Origin: Tsukamurella asaccharolytica | GTDB lineage: Bacteria; Actinomycetota; Actinomycetes; Mycobacteriales; Mycobacteriaceae | NCBI RefSeq assembly: GCF_007858435.1 | Contig: NZ_VIGW01000003.1 | Coordinates: forward strand, 372,001 to 436,000 | Length of the DNA: 64,000 nucleotides | Direction: 5' to 3' | In this document: positions 26,156 through 35,613 of the stretch, piece by piece | How positions within the stretch are numbered: the first letter of the stretch is position 1 | Layout: every line of letters starts with the position of its first letter | The notes under the pieces: model-generated | Seen by the model: only the letters and a program-made list of their open reading frames with translations | Databases searched by the model: none | Told to the model about the DNA's origin: nothing | Program-made: the position numbers and the translations under genes

Positions 26156-26461
26156 ATGACCACCGACGCCGACCACGCGCACCACGGCTACATGTCCGAC
26201 AAGGACGAGTACCTCAAGCGGCTCCGTCGCATCGAGGGGCAGGCGCGGGGCCTGCAGCGGATGGTCGAGGAGGAGAAGTACTGCATCGACATCCTCACGC
26301 AGGTCTCCGCGATGACGAAGGCCCTGCAGGCCGTCGGGCTCGGCCTGCTCGAGGACCACATGGGCCACTGCGTCGTGAACGCGGCCCGATCGGGCGACGA
26401 GGCGGAGACCGCGGCCAAGCTCAAGGAGGCCGCGGACGCGATCGCGCGCTTCACGCGCTGA
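26156..26461 (+). CDS. csoR: Copper-sensing transcriptional repressor CsoR
   Basis: 101 aa all-helical DUF156 protein. The Cu(I) ligands of M. tuberculosis CsoR (Cys36, His61, Cys65) have exact counterparts with the same spacing: Cys43 in KYCID, His68 and Cys72 in EDHMGHC. The tetramer leaves DNA when Cu(I) binds. It follows copA after 4 bp, so it controls its own operon from the operator at 23702. The N-terminal His-rich bit (DADHAHHGYM) is an extra. Confidence 0.95.
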   Translation: MTTDADHAHHGYMSDKDEYLKRLRRIEGQARGLQRMVEEEKYCIDILTQVSAMTKALQAVGLGLLEDHMGHCVVNAARSGDEAETAAKLKEAADAIARFTR

Positions 26462-26597
26462 ACGCACTTCCGCAGGTGGCGCGGCGTGCTCCGGACACCG
26501 AAATACCCGAACCGACTTCCCCGCAGTACACCGTTCCCGTACAGTGATTGATGTCAGCGAAGTGAGCTGCGTCTCACACTCCGGCACCCTCACCCAT

Positions 26598-26632
26598 ACA
26601 CCCGCCCGGCCCACACATCCCCGGGCGGGTGT
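26598..26632. terminator. 12-bp hairpin between csoR and zapE (convergent)
   Basis: ACACCCGCCCGG and CCGGGCGGGTGT form a perfect stem with an 11-base loop, 25 bp from the zapE stop. It can end transcripts from both sides. The 197-bp gap around it holds nothing else that I recognise. Confidence 0.78.
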
Positions 26633-26658
26633 TGGTGCGTTCGGGGCCGACGCCGGGA

Positions 26659-27684
26659 CTACTTCACGTTCGCGGAGGCGAACCGCGACAGCGCGAGCAG
26701 GCGCGACGTGGCGCGCAGGTACTTTTTGCGGTACCCGCCGGCGAGCATCTCGGGCGTGAAGATCTCGTCGAGCTTGCCACCCGAGACGAGCACGGGGATC
26801 CCGGCGTCGTAGAGCCGGTCAGCGAGCACGACGATGCGCAGCGCGACGGTCTGGTTCTCGGCCGGGTGCACGCCGCGGATGCAGACCTCCGAGATGCCCT
26901 CGACGAGTTTCTTGTACCGCGAGGGATGCAGCTTCGACAGGTGCTCGGACAGCGCATCGAAGTCGTCGAGCGTGGCGGTGGGATCCGCCTCGGCGACGGC
27001 GACGAGTTCCTCGTCGGTGAGCGGGTCCGGCGCCGGCGGCAGGTCGCGGTGCCGGTAGTCGGGGCCGTCGACGCGCACCGACTGGAAGACCGCGCTGAGC
27101 TTGTTGATCTCGCGCAGGAAGTCCTGGGCGGCGAACCGGCCCTCGCCCAGCTGACCGGGCAGAGTGTTCGACGTGGCGACGATCGACACGCCGCGGGCCG
27201 CCAGCTCGGTGAGCAGGCGCGACATCACCATCGTGTCGCCCGGATCGTCCAGCTCGAACTCGTCGATGCACAGCACCGTGTGGTCCGAGAGGTACTCGAC
27301 GCACTGGTTGAAGCCGAGCGCGCCCACGAGGTGGGTGTACTCGACGAAGGTGCCGAACGACTTCGGCGACGGGACGCTGTGGAAGATCGAGGCCAGCAGG
27401 TGGGTCTTGCCGACGCCGAATCCGCCGTCGAGGTACAGGCCCACGCCGTGCGGCGGGGTGCTCTTGCGGCCGAACAGGCCCTTCTTGTTCCGCTGCTTCG
27501 TGAGCTTGACGACGTCGTCGACGAAGGCGCGGCCGGCCTGGACCGCGGCGGCCTGGGTAGGCTCGTTCGGGTCCGGGATGTAGCTGTCGAAGCTGACCTC
27601 ACTGAACATCTCCGGCGGAACGAGCTGCTCCACCATCTGCTCGGGCGTCACCGTCGGATTGCGGTCCACGAGATGCAGCGTCAT
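26659..27684 (-). CDS. zapE: ZapE/AFG1-type cell-division ATPase
   Basis: 341 aa AAA-type ATPase. Walker A is GGFGVGKTHLLA (about residue 130), Walker B VLCIDEFELDD, sensor region IVATSNTLP. ZapE binds FtsZ and destabilises Z-rings late in division in E. coli; eukaryotic AFG1 acts in mitochondrial protein quality control. The M. tuberculosis counterpart is Rv2670c, with the same divergent partner (the reductase gene, Rv2671). Start MTLHLVDRN at 27684. Confidence 0.9.
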   Translation of the reverse strand: MTLHLVDRNPTVTPEQMVEQLVPPEMFSEVSFDSYIPDPNEPTQAAAVQAGRAFVDDVVKLTKQRNKKGLFGRKSTPPHGVGLYLDGGFGVGKTHLLASIFHSVPSPKSFGTFVEYTHLVGALGFNQCVEYLSDHTVLCIDEFELDDPGDTMVMSRLLTELAARGVSIVATSNTLPGQLGEGRFAAQDFLREINKLSAVFQSVRVDGPDYRHRDLPPAPDPLTDEELVAVAEADPTATLDDFDALSEHLSKLHPSRYKKLVEGISEVCIRGVHPAENQTVALRIVVLADRLYDAGIPVLVSGGKLDEIFTPEMLAGGYRKKYLRATSRLLALSRFASANVK

Positions 27685-27741
27685 GAGTGGTGATCATATC
27701 CGCTGGTCGTCGCGGTCGAAAACCCGCGCTACGGTCGTGGC

Positions 27742-28353
27742 GTGATCGAGTCACTCCCCGCGGACGACGCCGCCCTCGCCCGCGCCTACGCGCACCCGCT
27801 CGCGGAGGGCCGCCCGTACGTGCGCGCCGGCATGATCAGCTCGCTCGACGGATCGTCCACCGCCGGCGGCCGCTCCGGCGGCCTGGGCGGCGACGGCGAT
27901 CGTCGGGTGTTCCAGGCACTGCGCGCCGCCGCCGACGTGGTCCTCGTCGGCGCGGCGACGGTGCGCGACGAGGACTACGGCACACCCGAGCACCCGGCGC
28001 TCGCCGTCGTCACGCGCGGGACGATCGCCCGCACCGCCCGCCTCTACCCGCCCGGAGGAGCGGAGCCGATCGTCTATTCGGGCCATGGTGCGTCCGTCGA
28101 CCTGCGCGCCGTGCTCGACGACCTGTACGCGCGGGGACATCGCCGGGTACTCGCCGAGGGCGGGCCCGGCGTCCTCGGCGCGCTGCTCGCGGCGGGCCTC
28201 GTCGACGAGTTGTGCCTCACCATCGCACCGGTACTCTCCGGCGGCGACGGCAGGCGGATCGTGACCGGCCCCGACCTGCCGCTCGACCGCTGGCAGCGGC
28301 GCCTGGTCCTCGGCGACGACGCGGGCTACCTCTACACGCGCTGGGAGCGCTGA
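27742..28353 (+). CDS. RibD C-terminal-domain reductase (pyrimidine/dihydrofolate reductase-like)
   Basis: 203 aa from GTG 27742. Only the reductase half of RibD is present, with no deaminase. Motifs: RAGMISSLDGSST near the N-terminus, ADVVLVGAATVRDEDYG and the NADPH-binding VLAEGGPGVLGALL. In M. tuberculosis Rv2671, the orthologue by position, has dihydrofolate-reductase side activity and can support antifolate resistance; its normal substrate is unsettled. The start is 57 bp from that of zapE in divergent orientation, so promoters overlap. Confidence 0.88.
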   Translation: MIESLPADDAALARAYAHPLAEGRPYVRAGMISSLDGSSTAGGRSGGLGGDGDRRVFQALRAAADVVLVGAATVRDEDYGTPEHPALAVVTRGTIARTARLYPPGGAEPIVYSGHGASVDLRAVLDDLYARGHRRVLAEGGPGVLGALLAAGLVDELCLTIAPVLSGGDGRRIVTGPDLPLDRWQRRLVLGDDAGYLYTRWER

Positions 28354-28389
28354 CCGCCCGGCTCAGGCGATCTGGCTACTGTGAGGGGC

Positions 28390-29943
28390 ATGCCCCACGC
28401 GCGCACCCGAGCCCTCGCCGCCGCCGGGATGGCCGCCGTCGCGATCGTCGCCGTGTCCGCGTGCGCCCCCGTGCCCGCGCCGACGCCCGACTACGTCACC
28501 GACTTCGGCAAGGGCGGCGGGGCGCCGTCGGCCTCCGCGGAGAACGGGCCGAAGGGCCCGGAGTGGAGGGCCTCCGCCAAGGACCCGCTCGCCTGGCAGG
28601 ACTGCACGAGCCGCCTCGCGGCGCGGTACGGCACCCCGCCCGCGGCGAACGCCACACTCGAGTGCGCCACCCTCACCGTCGGCGTCGGCCAGACCGACGC
28701 TCCGCTGCAGCTCTCGGTGACCCGGGCGCGGGTGCCCGGCACGCCGGGCTCGGCAGCGCCGCTGGTGCTGGCGGGTGGCACCGAGTTCACCGGCCAGCGG
28801 GCTCTGGCCACGCTGGCTGCCGGCGACAGTCCCGTGCTGGCGAACCGGCCCGTGGTCGCCGTCGAGCGACGGGGCATCGGGACGTCGGGGGCGCTCACCT
28901 GCCGGACAGCGCCCGACCAGTCGCTCCTGCGCAGCGGTGGCACCGCGGGGCCGAACCTGCAGGCGCGGGTGGCGGAGGTCAGCGGGGCCGCGCGGCGCGC
29001 GGCGACGTCGTGCGGCGACGCCTACCCCGACGCCATCTCCGGCTTCACCGCGGCCGCCGCGGCCGACGACCTCGAGAAGCTGCGCACGACCTGGGACGTC
29101 CCGGCGCTGGGCCTCCTCGCCGTGGGCGACGGCTCGACCGCCGCCCTCGCCTACGCCGCGAAGCACCCGAAGCAGGTCGCCCGGCTGGTCCTGGACTCCC
29201 CCGTGCGCTACGGCGGCACGGAGCTTCAGCGCGCCGAGGACGCCGCCCGCGGCACCTCCGCGACCGTCGACGCATTCGCCGCGCAATGCGGCCCCACCTG
29301 CGCCCTCGGGGCGGATCCGGCGGGCGCGGTGCGCGGGATCATCGCCGACGCGGCCGCCGGGCGCCTGGGCACGTTCACGGACTCCGACCTCCGACGGGCC
29401 GTGGTGCTCACCCTCGGCATCGGCCCCGGCGACCGGGACGTCCGCATCACCCGCCTCGCCACCGCCCTGCAGGGCGCCCGCTCCGGCGACGCCGCACCGC
29501 TTCGCGCCCTGCTGCGCTCCGCCGACGAGACCCTGGGCACCGACGGCCAGTTCGTCGCCCGGTGCTCGGACGCCGTGACCAAGGCATCGCCCGATCAGAT
29601 CCTCGCGTCCGCCCAGCGGTGGGGGTCCGAGTACCGGCTGGGCGCCGCCGCCGCTCTCGACCTCGGCGCCTGCTCCGCGTGGCCGACGATGCCCGCACCG
29701 CCGAACCTCACCGACCTCGGCGTGAGGTCGGTGGTCGCCACCTCGGCCGCCGATCCGCTCACCGCGCGCACCGCGCTCGACACGCTGACCGGGCAGCTCA
29801 CCGTCGTCGGAGCGCAGCCCTCGGCCATCACGTGGGCCGGGATGGGCGACGGTGCGGTCATCCGCTCGTCGTGCGTGCAGAAGTCGCTGATCGGCTACCT
29901 CGACAAGCTCGACGCCCCGTCGACGCGGGCCTGCCCCGCGTGA
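28390..29943 (+). CDS. Secreted lipoprotein, alpha/beta-hydrolase with TAP-like C-terminal domain
   Basis: 517 aa from ATG 28390 (a GTG lies 9 bp ahead). A short signal ends in the lipobox VSAC, so the protein should be lipidated and held at the outer face of the membrane. The hydrolase core has VVAVERRGIGTSG and a nucleophile region LLAVGDGSTAALAYA; this is GDGST rather than the textbook GxSxG, so the serine assignment is tentative. The C-terminal TAP-like domain is typical of tripeptidyl-aminopeptidase relatives. By position it matches M. tuberculosis Rv2672, a putative secreted protease. An in-order neighbour of ribD-like and aftC. Confidence 0.85.
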   Translation: MPHARTRALAAAGMAAVAIVAVSACAPVPAPTPDYVTDFGKGGGAPSASAENGPKGPEWRASAKDPLAWQDCTSRLAARYGTPPAANATLECATLTVGVGQTDAPLQLSVTRARVPGTPGSAAPLVLAGGTEFTGQRALATLAAGDSPVLANRPVVAVERRGIGTSGALTCRTAPDQSLLRSGGTAGPNLQARVAEVSGAARRAATSCGDAYPDAISGFTAAAAADDLEKLRTTWDVPALGLLAVGDGSTAALAYAAKHPKQVARLVLDSPVRYGGTELQRAEDAARGTSATVDAFAAQCGPTCALGADPAGAVRGIIADAAAGRLGTFTDSDLRRAVVLTLGIGPGDRDVRITRLATALQGARSGDAAPLRALLRSADETLGTDGQFVARCSDAVTKASPDQILASAQRWGSEYRLGAAAALDLGACSAWPTMPAPPNLTDLGVRSVVATSAADPLTARTALDTLTGQLTVVGAQPSAITWAGMGDGAVIRSSCVQKSLIGYLDKLDAPSTRACPA

Positions 29944-30016
29944 CGCTGCCGGGCCCGCCGGCCCGGACCCCGGCGGGCCTCCCGGCCGCCGGGACCCCGT
30001 TGGGTACGGTTTAGCC

Positions 30017-31276
30017 GTGTCGTCAGTAGCCCTCGCGCGGATGAAGTCCGATCCCGGCCTCGTGGTCAAGGCCATCCTGTGGCCGCTCGCCCTGCTCACG
30101 CTGCTGCAGCGGCTGATGATCCTGGTCCCCAACGGGAACAAGACGGACGACTTCACGACGGTCTACGCAGCTGCGGTGCGGTTCCTGCGCAACGAGGCCG
30201 TGTACACCGAGGACTACAACACCGTCGATCCGCACTACCTGTACCCGCCGTCGGGCACGCTGCTCATGGCCCCGTTCGGCTACTTCGACCCCCAGACGGC
30301 GCGGTACATCTTCGTCGGGCTGAGCGCCGTCGCCCTGCTGCTCGCGCTGTACATCCTGCTGCGCATGTTCGGGTACGGGCTGAATTCGGTCGTCGCGCCC
30401 GTGGTGCTGTTCTTCGCGGTGACCACGGAGGCCGTGACCAGCACCCTGGTCTACACGAACTTCAACTGCTTCGTCCTGCTGGCCGAGGTCGCCGCGATGG
30501 CGCTGTTGCTCAAGCGCAAGGACCTCTGGGCCGGGATCCCGCTCGGGCTGTCCTTCGCGGTGAAGCCCCTGCTCTTCGTGATGCTCCTGCTCATCGTCGC
30601 CAACCGGCAGTGGAAGGCGCTGATCGGGGCCGTCGGCATCCCCGTGGTGCTGCTGGGCGCGGGGATGCTGCTCTCGGCCGACCGCACGGAGTTCTTCCAC
30701 AAGACGCTGCCGTACCTCAGCGTCGCCCGCGACTACTACAACAGCTCGATCCAGGGCAACGCGCAGTACTTCGGGCTCCCGATCTGGCTGTCGCTGTTCC
30801 TGCGCGTCGCCATGGTCGTGATGGCCGCCGTCGCACTGTGGCTGCTGTGGAAGTACTACCGCAAGAGCAACGAGCTCCTCTGGCTGACGACCTCAACCGG
30901 AATCCTGCTGACGACCTCGTGGCTGGTGCTCTCGCTCGGCCAGGGCTACTACTCGATGCTGCTGTTCCCGATGCTGATGACGGTGGTCTACCGCAGCTCG
31001 GTGATGGGCAATTGGGTGTCCTGGGTCGCGGTCTACGGCTTCCTCAGCTACGACAACTGGTTCTCCGCCATGTGGCCCGCGTTCGGGAGATCGCTCGCCT
31101 ATCTCAAGTGCACCCTCGGCTGGTCGCTGCTCGTCATCGTGCCGTTCTGCGTGCTCCTCTTCCGCTACCTCGACGCGAAGGCCGAGAACCGGCTCGACGA
31201 AGGAATCGACCGGCCGCTCCCGCCCGACGAGGAGCCCGGGAAGCACGAGCTGGCACCATCCGCCGCTCGGGGTTAA
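30017..31276 (+). CDS. aftC: Alpha-(1->3)-arabinofuranosyltransferase AftC (GT87)
   Basis: 419 aa integral membrane protein from GTG 30017, with about ten helices. It matches the DUF2029/GT-C family: an early periplasmic loop carries the acidic pair in NGNKTDDFTTVYAA, and the YLYPPSGTLLMAPF motif follows. AftC uses decaprenyl-phosphoryl-arabinose to make alpha-1,3 branches in arabinogalactan and lipoarabinomannan. M. tuberculosis Rv2673 has the same neighbours (hydrolase before, msrB after). It is 9 bp from msrB. Confidence 0.9.
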   Translation: MSSVALARMKSDPGLVVKAILWPLALLTLLQRLMILVPNGNKTDDFTTVYAAAVRFLRNEAVYTEDYNTVDPHYLYPPSGTLLMAPFGYFDPQTARYIFVGLSAVALLLALYILLRMFGYGLNSVVAPVVLFFAVTTEAVTSTLVYTNFNCFVLLAEVAAMALLLKRKDLWAGIPLGLSFAVKPLLFVMLLLIVANRQWKALIGAVGIPVVLLGAGMLLSADRTEFFHKTLPYLSVARDYYNSSIQGNAQYFGLPIWLSLFLRVAMVVMAAVALWLLWKYYRKSNELLWLTTSTGILLTTSWLVLSLGQGYYSMLLFPMLMTVVYRSSVMGNWVSWVAVYGFLSYDNWFSAMWPAFGRSLAYLKCTLGWSLLVIVPFCVLLFRYLDAKAENRLDEGIDRPLPPDEEPGKHELAPSAARG

Positions 31277-31285
31277 CTTGGAGGC

Positions 31286-31714
31286 ATGAGTGAGGCCGGT
31301 TCTCCCAAGCCCAAACTGCAGCTGAGCGATTCGGAGTGGCGGCAGCGCCTCTCCGAGCCCGAGTTCCGCGTGCTCCGGCAGGCGGGGACCGAGGCGCCGT
31401 TCACCGGCGAGTACACCGACACGAAGACGTCCGGGGTCTACCGCTGCCGCGCGTGCGGCGAGGAACTCTTCCGCTCGGACGCCAAGTTCGACTCGCACTG
31501 CGGCTGGCCCTCGTTCTTCTCGCCGCTGGCGGGCGAGAAGGTCATTGAGCGCGTCGACACCTCGCTGGGCATGCGCCGCGTCGAGGTGCTGTGCGCCAAC
31601 TGCGGCAGCCACCTCGGCCACGTCTTCGAGGGCGAGGGCTACGACACCCCCACCGACCTCCGCTACTGCATCAACAGCATCTCCATGCGCCTGGAGCCCG
31701 ACGACGCTTCCTGA
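31286..31714 (+). CDS. msrB: Peptide-methionine (R)-S-oxide reductase
   Basis: 142 aa MsrB. Two zinc-binding CxxC pairs are seen, in CRACGEE and LCANCGS; the conserved DSHCGWPSFF and GHVFEGEG blocks form the substrate site; the catalytic Cys lies in RYCINSISM. It reduces the R epimer of methionine sulfoxide with thioredoxin. Follows aftC closely, as in mycobacteria (Rv2674). Confidence 0.96.
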   Translation: MSEAGSPKPKLQLSDSEWRQRLSEPEFRVLRQAGTEAPFTGEYTDTKTSGVYRCRACGEELFRSDAKFDSHCGWPSFFSPLAGEKVIERVDTSLGMRRVEVLCANCGSHLGHVFEGEGYDTPTDLRYCINSISMRLEPDDAS

Positions 31715-31723
31715 GCTGCTCGC

Positions 31724-31820
31724 GGCGGTGGTGGGGCGGCCCCCGCGAACGATTCTGCAGCGTGCGAGCCGTTAGGCGAGCGCGCGAAGCCTAGTGGGCG
31801 GGGGCCGCCCCACCACCGCC
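31724..31820. repeat. Perfect 23-bp inverted repeat between msrB and chdC
   Basis: The arm at 31724-31746 (GGCGGTGGTGGGGCGGCCCC...) is exactly complementary to 31798-31820, with a 51-base loop that contains GAGCCGTTAGGCGAGCGCGCGA-type GAGCG motifs (31768-31790). It fills the gap between two convergent genes. It can work as a two-way terminator; its length and loop also look like an intergenic repeat family found in multiple copies in some actinobacterial genomes, which cannot be tested from one window. Confidence 0.85.
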
Positions 31821-31833
31821 CCCAGCCCATCCG

Positions 31834-32535
31834 TTAAGGGAGGGCCGTGACGAGCTCGCGCACCCCCACGCGCGGCCCGGAGAAGAAAGGCGTCTCCTCG
31901 CGCGTGTGCCGGCGCGCCTCGGTGGCGCGCAGGTCGCGCATCAGGTCGACGATGCGGTGCATCTCGGGTGCCTCGAAGGCGAGCAGCCACTCGTAATCGC
32001 CGAGGGCGAAGGCGGGCACGGTATTCGCGCGGACGTCCGGGTAGCCGCGCGCTGCGCGCCCGTGGTCGGCGAGCATCGTGCGGCGCTCCTCGTCGGGCAG
32101 GAGATACCACTCGAGGCTGCGGACGAAGGGGTAGACGCAGATGTACGCGCCCGGGTCCTCCCCCGCGAGGAACGCGGGGATGTGGCTCTTGTTGAACTCC
32201 GCGGGGCGGTGCAGCGCGGTGCTCGACCACACCGGGTCACTCGCACGGCCCAGCGCCGTGCTACGCCGGAAGTCGTTGTACGCGGCCTGCAGGTCCTCGA
32301 GTTTCTCGGCGTGCCACCAGATCATGAAGTCGGCGTCGGCGCGCATCCCCGCAACGTTGTAGACGCCGCGCACCACCAGGTCGCCCTCCTGGATCGTGGC
32401 GAGGAAGGCCTCGGCCTCGGTGGCCGCCGAGGCCCGCTGCTCGTCGTCGCCCAACTCCCCCGGCGTGATCGCGAACACCGAGAACATGAGGTAGCGGACG
32501 GTCGAATTGAGCGCTGCGTAATCCAGTTTGGCCAT
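31834..32535 (-). CDS. chdC: Coproheme decarboxylase ChdC (HemQ)
   Basis: 233 aa chlorite-dismutase-fold protein of the actinobacterial ChdC group. It converts coproheme to heme b with peroxide in the coproporphyrin-dependent pathway. The catalytic Tyr lies in [15 protein letters not shown], as in characterised actinobacterial enzymes, and the distal region [13 protein letters not shown] carries the His. Start [15 protein letters not shown]. It is followed upstream by hemY and hemE on the same strand, so the last steps of heme synthesis are grouped here. Confidence 0.95.
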   Translation of the reverse strand: MAKLDYAALNSTVRYLMFSVFAITPGELGDDEQRASAATEAEAFLATIQEGDLVVRGVYNVAGMRADADFMIWWHAEKLEDLQAAYNDFRRSTALGRASDPVWSSTALHRPAEFNKSHIPAFLAGEDPGAYICVYPFVRSLEWYLLPDEERRTMLADHGRAARGYPDVRANTVPAFALGDYEWLLAFEAPEMHRIVDLMRDLRATEARRHTREETPFFSGPRVGVRELVTALP

Positions 32536-32568
32536 GGTGCCGATCGTAGTCGCGCGCGCGGGACGGCC

Positions 32569-33834
32569 TCAGGACAGGTCGGCGAGGACGCGCGCCGCGG
32601 CGGCCTCCGCGCGGGCGATGCACGCGGGCACCCCGACACCGTCGAAGTACGCCCCCGCGAGGGCCAGTCCCTTCGGGGTGGCCGCCTCGATCGCGGCGAG
32701 GGTGTCGCGGTGGCCGGGCAGGTAGACGGGGATGCCCTCGTACCAGCGCTGCACGTGCGCGGCGGTCGGCTCGACGGTGACGCCGAGCACGTTCGCCAGG
32801 TCCTCCCGCGCCGCCGCGACCAAGCCGGCGTCGACGTCGTCGACGATCCGGCTGACGCCGAGGCGGCCGAAGGACAGGCGCACCGTGCCGCCGGGCAGGT
32901 GGCGCCACTTGCGGCCCGACAGCGTCACCGCCTTCGCGCTGACCTGCTCACGACTCGCCACCAGAACGCCGGACAGGTCCGGCAGCTCGGTGTCCTCGGG
33001 CAGCCGCAGCGTCACGAGCGCCGAGCTGGCCGCCGGTATCGTGCCCGCGGCCGCGCCCAGCTCCGGCAGGCTCAGCCCCACGAGGCGGCCCACCTGCGGC
33101 GCGGGCACGGCGAGGACGACGGCGTCGAACATCGAGCCGCGCAGGCTCCAGCCGGGGCGCACCTCCGGCACGGGAGCACCGAGCACGATGCGGTCGCCGA
33201 GCCGCTCGGCGAGGGCGTCGAGCAGCTGCTGGTAGCCGCCACGGAGGGCGCCGAAAACAGGACTGTCGTCGGGCTCGCCGAGGACGCCGCGGACGGCCTC
33301 GCCGAGCGACGCGGCGCCCTCATCGAGGCGGGCGGCCAGCGCGGGGAGTGCGGCGCGGACGGAGACGTCGTCGGCGTGGGCGGCGAAGACCCCCGACACC
33401 ATCGGATCGACGCTGCGCTCCACCACCTCGTCGCCGAGGCGCGAGCGGACCAGAGCGCCGATCGACGCGTCGCCACCCTGTTTCCAGCGCAGCGGGATCC
33501 GCACCTCGTCGGCGTCGCCCGGGATGCCCATGACGGTGCGGCCGAATCCGCCGCGCAGGGCGCCGTCGGCGAACAGCGCCGGGCGACGCCCGGCGGGCTC
33601 GACGAGTTGGTCGGCGAGGCCCAGCTCGGTCGCGAGGTCGATCACCTCGGGCCGGCGGCGCACGAAGGCCTCGGCGCCCACATCGAGACGCACGTCGCCG
33701 ATGATCTCGGAGCGCAGCTTGCCGCCCACGCGATTGCCCGATTCGAAGACGGTGACGCGCGCCCCCGCCTGCTGCAGGCGCAGCGCGGCGACGAGACCCG
33801 AGATGCCCGCTCCGACGACCGCGACGTTGCTCAT
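32569..33834 (-). CDS. hemY: Coproporphyrinogen III / protoporphyrinogen oxidase
   Basis: 421 aa FAD enzyme with the dinucleotide fold at the N-terminus ([20 protein letters not shown], then [10 protein letters not shown]) and the usual C-terminal FAD closing segment ([18 protein letters not shown]). With ChdC next door, the likely substrate is coproporphyrinogen III (CgoX role). Length is slightly short of the 450-470 aa typical. It shares an ATGA overlap with hemE. Confidence 0.93.
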   Translation of the reverse strand: MSNVAVVGAGISGLVAALRLQQAGARVTVFESGNRVGGKLRSEIIGDVRLDVGAEAFVRRRPEVIDLATELGLADQLVEPAGRRPALFADGALRGGFGRTVMGIPGDADEVRIPLRWKQGGDASIGALVRSRLGDEVVERSVDPMVSGVFAAHADDVSVRAALPALAARLDEGAASLGEAVRGVLGEPDDSPVFGALRGGYQQLLDALAERLGDRIVLGAPVPEVRPGWSLRGSMFDAVVLAVPAPQVGRLVGLSLPELGAAAGTIPAASSALVTLRLPEDTELPDLSGVLVASREQVSAKAVTLSGRKWRHLPGGTVRLSFGRLGVSRIVDDVDAGLVAAAREDLANVLGVTVEPTAAHVQRWYEGIPVYLPGHRDTLAAIEAATPKGLALAGAYFDGVGVPACIARAEAAAARVLADLS

Positions 33835-34892
33835 AGTCCGTGCACCAACTCGACCACACGTGTGAGCGCATCGGGATCCGTCGTGGGCAGCACGCCGTGG
33901 CCGAGATTGAAGACGTGCCCCGTGGCGCCCGCGGCGACGGCGGCGTCGGCGTCGGCGACGACGCGCCGGACCTGCGCGTCGACGGTGTCACGGTCGGCCA
34001 TGAGGGTGGCCGGGTCCAGGTTGCCCTGCAGCGCCTTGCCGGGACCGACGCGGCCCGCGGCCACGTCGAGCGGGACGCGCCAGTCGACGCCCACGACGTC
34101 GGCGCCGGCCGCGCCCATGGCGCCGAGCAGCTCGCCCGTGCCGACGCCGAAGTGGAAGGCGGGCAGCGCCGGAGCGCTCTCGCGCAGCGCGGCGAACACC
34201 CGCGCGGAGTGCGGTTGGACGTACTGCCGGTAGTCCGCGAGCGAGAGCACACCGGCCCAGGAGTCGAAGAGCTGGAAGGCCTGGGCGCCGGCGTCGGCCT
34301 GCACCCGCAGGAACGTGATCGCGATGTCGGCGAGCGCGTCGAGCAGCGCGTGCCAGGTGTCGGGCCGGCTGTACATGAGCGCCTTGGTGCGCTCGTGGTT
34401 GCGGCTGGGGCCGCCCTCGACCAGGTACGACGCCAGGGTGAACGGGGCGCCGGAGAAGCCGATCAGCGCGACGCCCGCGGGCAGCTCGCTCCGCAGCAGT
34501 CGCACGGCCTCCGCGACCGGCTCGACCTGGGCCGCGTCGAGGCGCGGCAGGGCGGCCACGGCGGCGGCGTCCCGGACCGGTTGCTCGATGACCGGCCCGA
34601 TCCCGCTGACGATGTCGAGGTCGATCCCCGCCGCCTTGAGCGGGACCACGATGTCGGAGAACAGGATCGCGGCGTCGGTGCGGTGCCGCCGCACGGGCTG
34701 CAGCGTGATCTCGCACACCAGGTCCGGCCGGAAGCAGGACTGCAGCATGCCGATGCCCTCGCGCGCCTTGCGGTACTCGGGCAGCGAGCGCCCGGCCTGT
34801 CGCATGAACCACACCGGGCGCCGCTCCGGTGTGCGCCCCGCCGCAGCCTCGAGGAGCGGGTACCCCGTCGTCGATCGATCCTCGTTACTCAT
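33831..34892 (-). CDS. hemE: Uroporphyrinogen decarboxylase
   Basis: 353 aa TIM-barrel enzyme that removes four carboxyl groups from uroporphyrinogen III. The signature [17 protein letters not shown] sits near residue 20, the catalytic Asp in the [13 protein letters not shown] run, and [15 protein letters not shown] closes the C-terminus. First gene of hemE-hemY-chdC, with a 4-bp overlap into hemY. Its start is divergent from the DUF3000 gene with 95 bp between; that gap has a GC-rich palindrome (about 34,925-34,960). Confidence 0.96.
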   Translation of the reverse strand: MSNEDRSTTGYPLLEAAAGRTPERRPVWFMRQAGRSLPEYRKAREGIGMLQSCFRPDLVCEITLQPVRRHRTDAAILFSDIVVPLKAAGIDLDIVSGIGPVIEQPVRDAAAVAALPRLDAAQVEPVAEAVRLLRSELPAGVALIGFSGAPFTLASYLVEGGPSRNHERTKALMYSRPDTWHALLDALADIAITFLRVQADAGAQAFQLFDSWAGVLSLADYRQYVQPHSARVFAALRESAPALPAFHFGVGTGELLGAMGAAGADVVGVDWRVPLDVAAGRVGPGKALQGNLDPATLMADRDTVDAQVRRVVADADAAVAAGATGHVFNLGHGVLPTTDPDALTRVVELVHGL

Positions 34893-34987
34893 CGTCGACG
34901 ATCATGTCATGACCGCAGCGCCGGCAGGCCGCGGCCTGCGGCGCGCCTCCGCCTTCGGCGCCTCCGGAGCGGCTACGGTCACGATTT

Positions 34988-35605
34988 GTGAGCCAACCAG
35001 GAACGGGTGACGAAGCGGCGGGCGGTGCGGGAGCGCGCGGCGCCGAGCCGGAGTCCTTCCGTGCGGCGGTCGAGTCCCTCCACACGGCGACGGTCCGCCC
35101 CGAGATCGAGATCGGCAGCATCCGGCCGCCACAGCGTCTCGCCCCGTACAGCTACGCCCTCGGCGCCGAGGTCCGCGCGCCCGAGACCGACGTCGTGCCC
35201 GAGCACTCCGACGGCGAGACCTTCGGCCGCCTGATCCTGCTCCACGACCCCCACGGCCACGAGGCGTGGAACGGCCTCATGCGGCTCGTCGCCTACGTGC
35301 AGTCCGATGTGGACGAGTCCCTGGCCTCCGACCCGCTCCTCCCCGAGGTCGCCTGGAGCTGGCTGACCGACGCGCTCGCCGAACGCGACCAGGAGGTGAC
35401 CGCGCTCGGCGGCACCGTCACCGCGACCGCGTCCGTGCGGTACGGCGACATCGCGGGTCCCCCGCGCGCGCACCAGCTCGAACTGCGGGCGTCGTGGACG
35501 CCCCTCGGCGAGGACCTGTCGGGGCACGTCGAGGCCTTCTGCGCGGTACTCGAGACCGCCGCCGGACTGCCGCCCGCCGGCATCACCCGGCTCGGCTCGG
35601 TATAG
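34988..35605 (+). CDS. DUF3000 family protein
   Basis: 205 aa from GTG 34988 (SQPGTGDEAAGG). Soluble, no membrane segment; conserved stretches are RPEIEIGSIRPPQRLAPYSY and RLILLHDPHGHEAWNG. The family is limited to actinobacteria and has no known function. M. tuberculosis has the orthologue Rv2680 in the same place, between hemE and an RNase D-like gene, and the 8-bp spacing to the next gene suggests they are co-translated. Confidence 0.87.
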   Translation: MSQPGTGDEAAGGAGARGAEPESFRAAVESLHTATVRPEIEIGSIRPPQRLAPYSYALGAEVRAPETDVVPEHSDGETFGRLILLHDPHGHEAWNGLMRLVAYVQSDVDESLASDPLLPEVAWSWLTDALAERDQEVTALGGTVTATASVRYGDIAGPPRAHQLELRASWTPLGEDLSGHVEAFCAVLETAAGLPPAGITRLGSV

Positions 35606-35613
35606 GCGCCGCC

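Noticed and set aside
23773-26163. A 796-codon minus-strand frame opposite copA
   Set aside because: copA has all P1B-ATPase motifs in order; the opposite frame is only a by-product of codon bias.
35266-35613. N-terminal extension of the RNase D-like gene over DUF3000
   Set aside because: It would fully overlap DUF3000 in another frame; the GTG at 35614 directly after the DUF3000 stop fits the homologous N-terminus.
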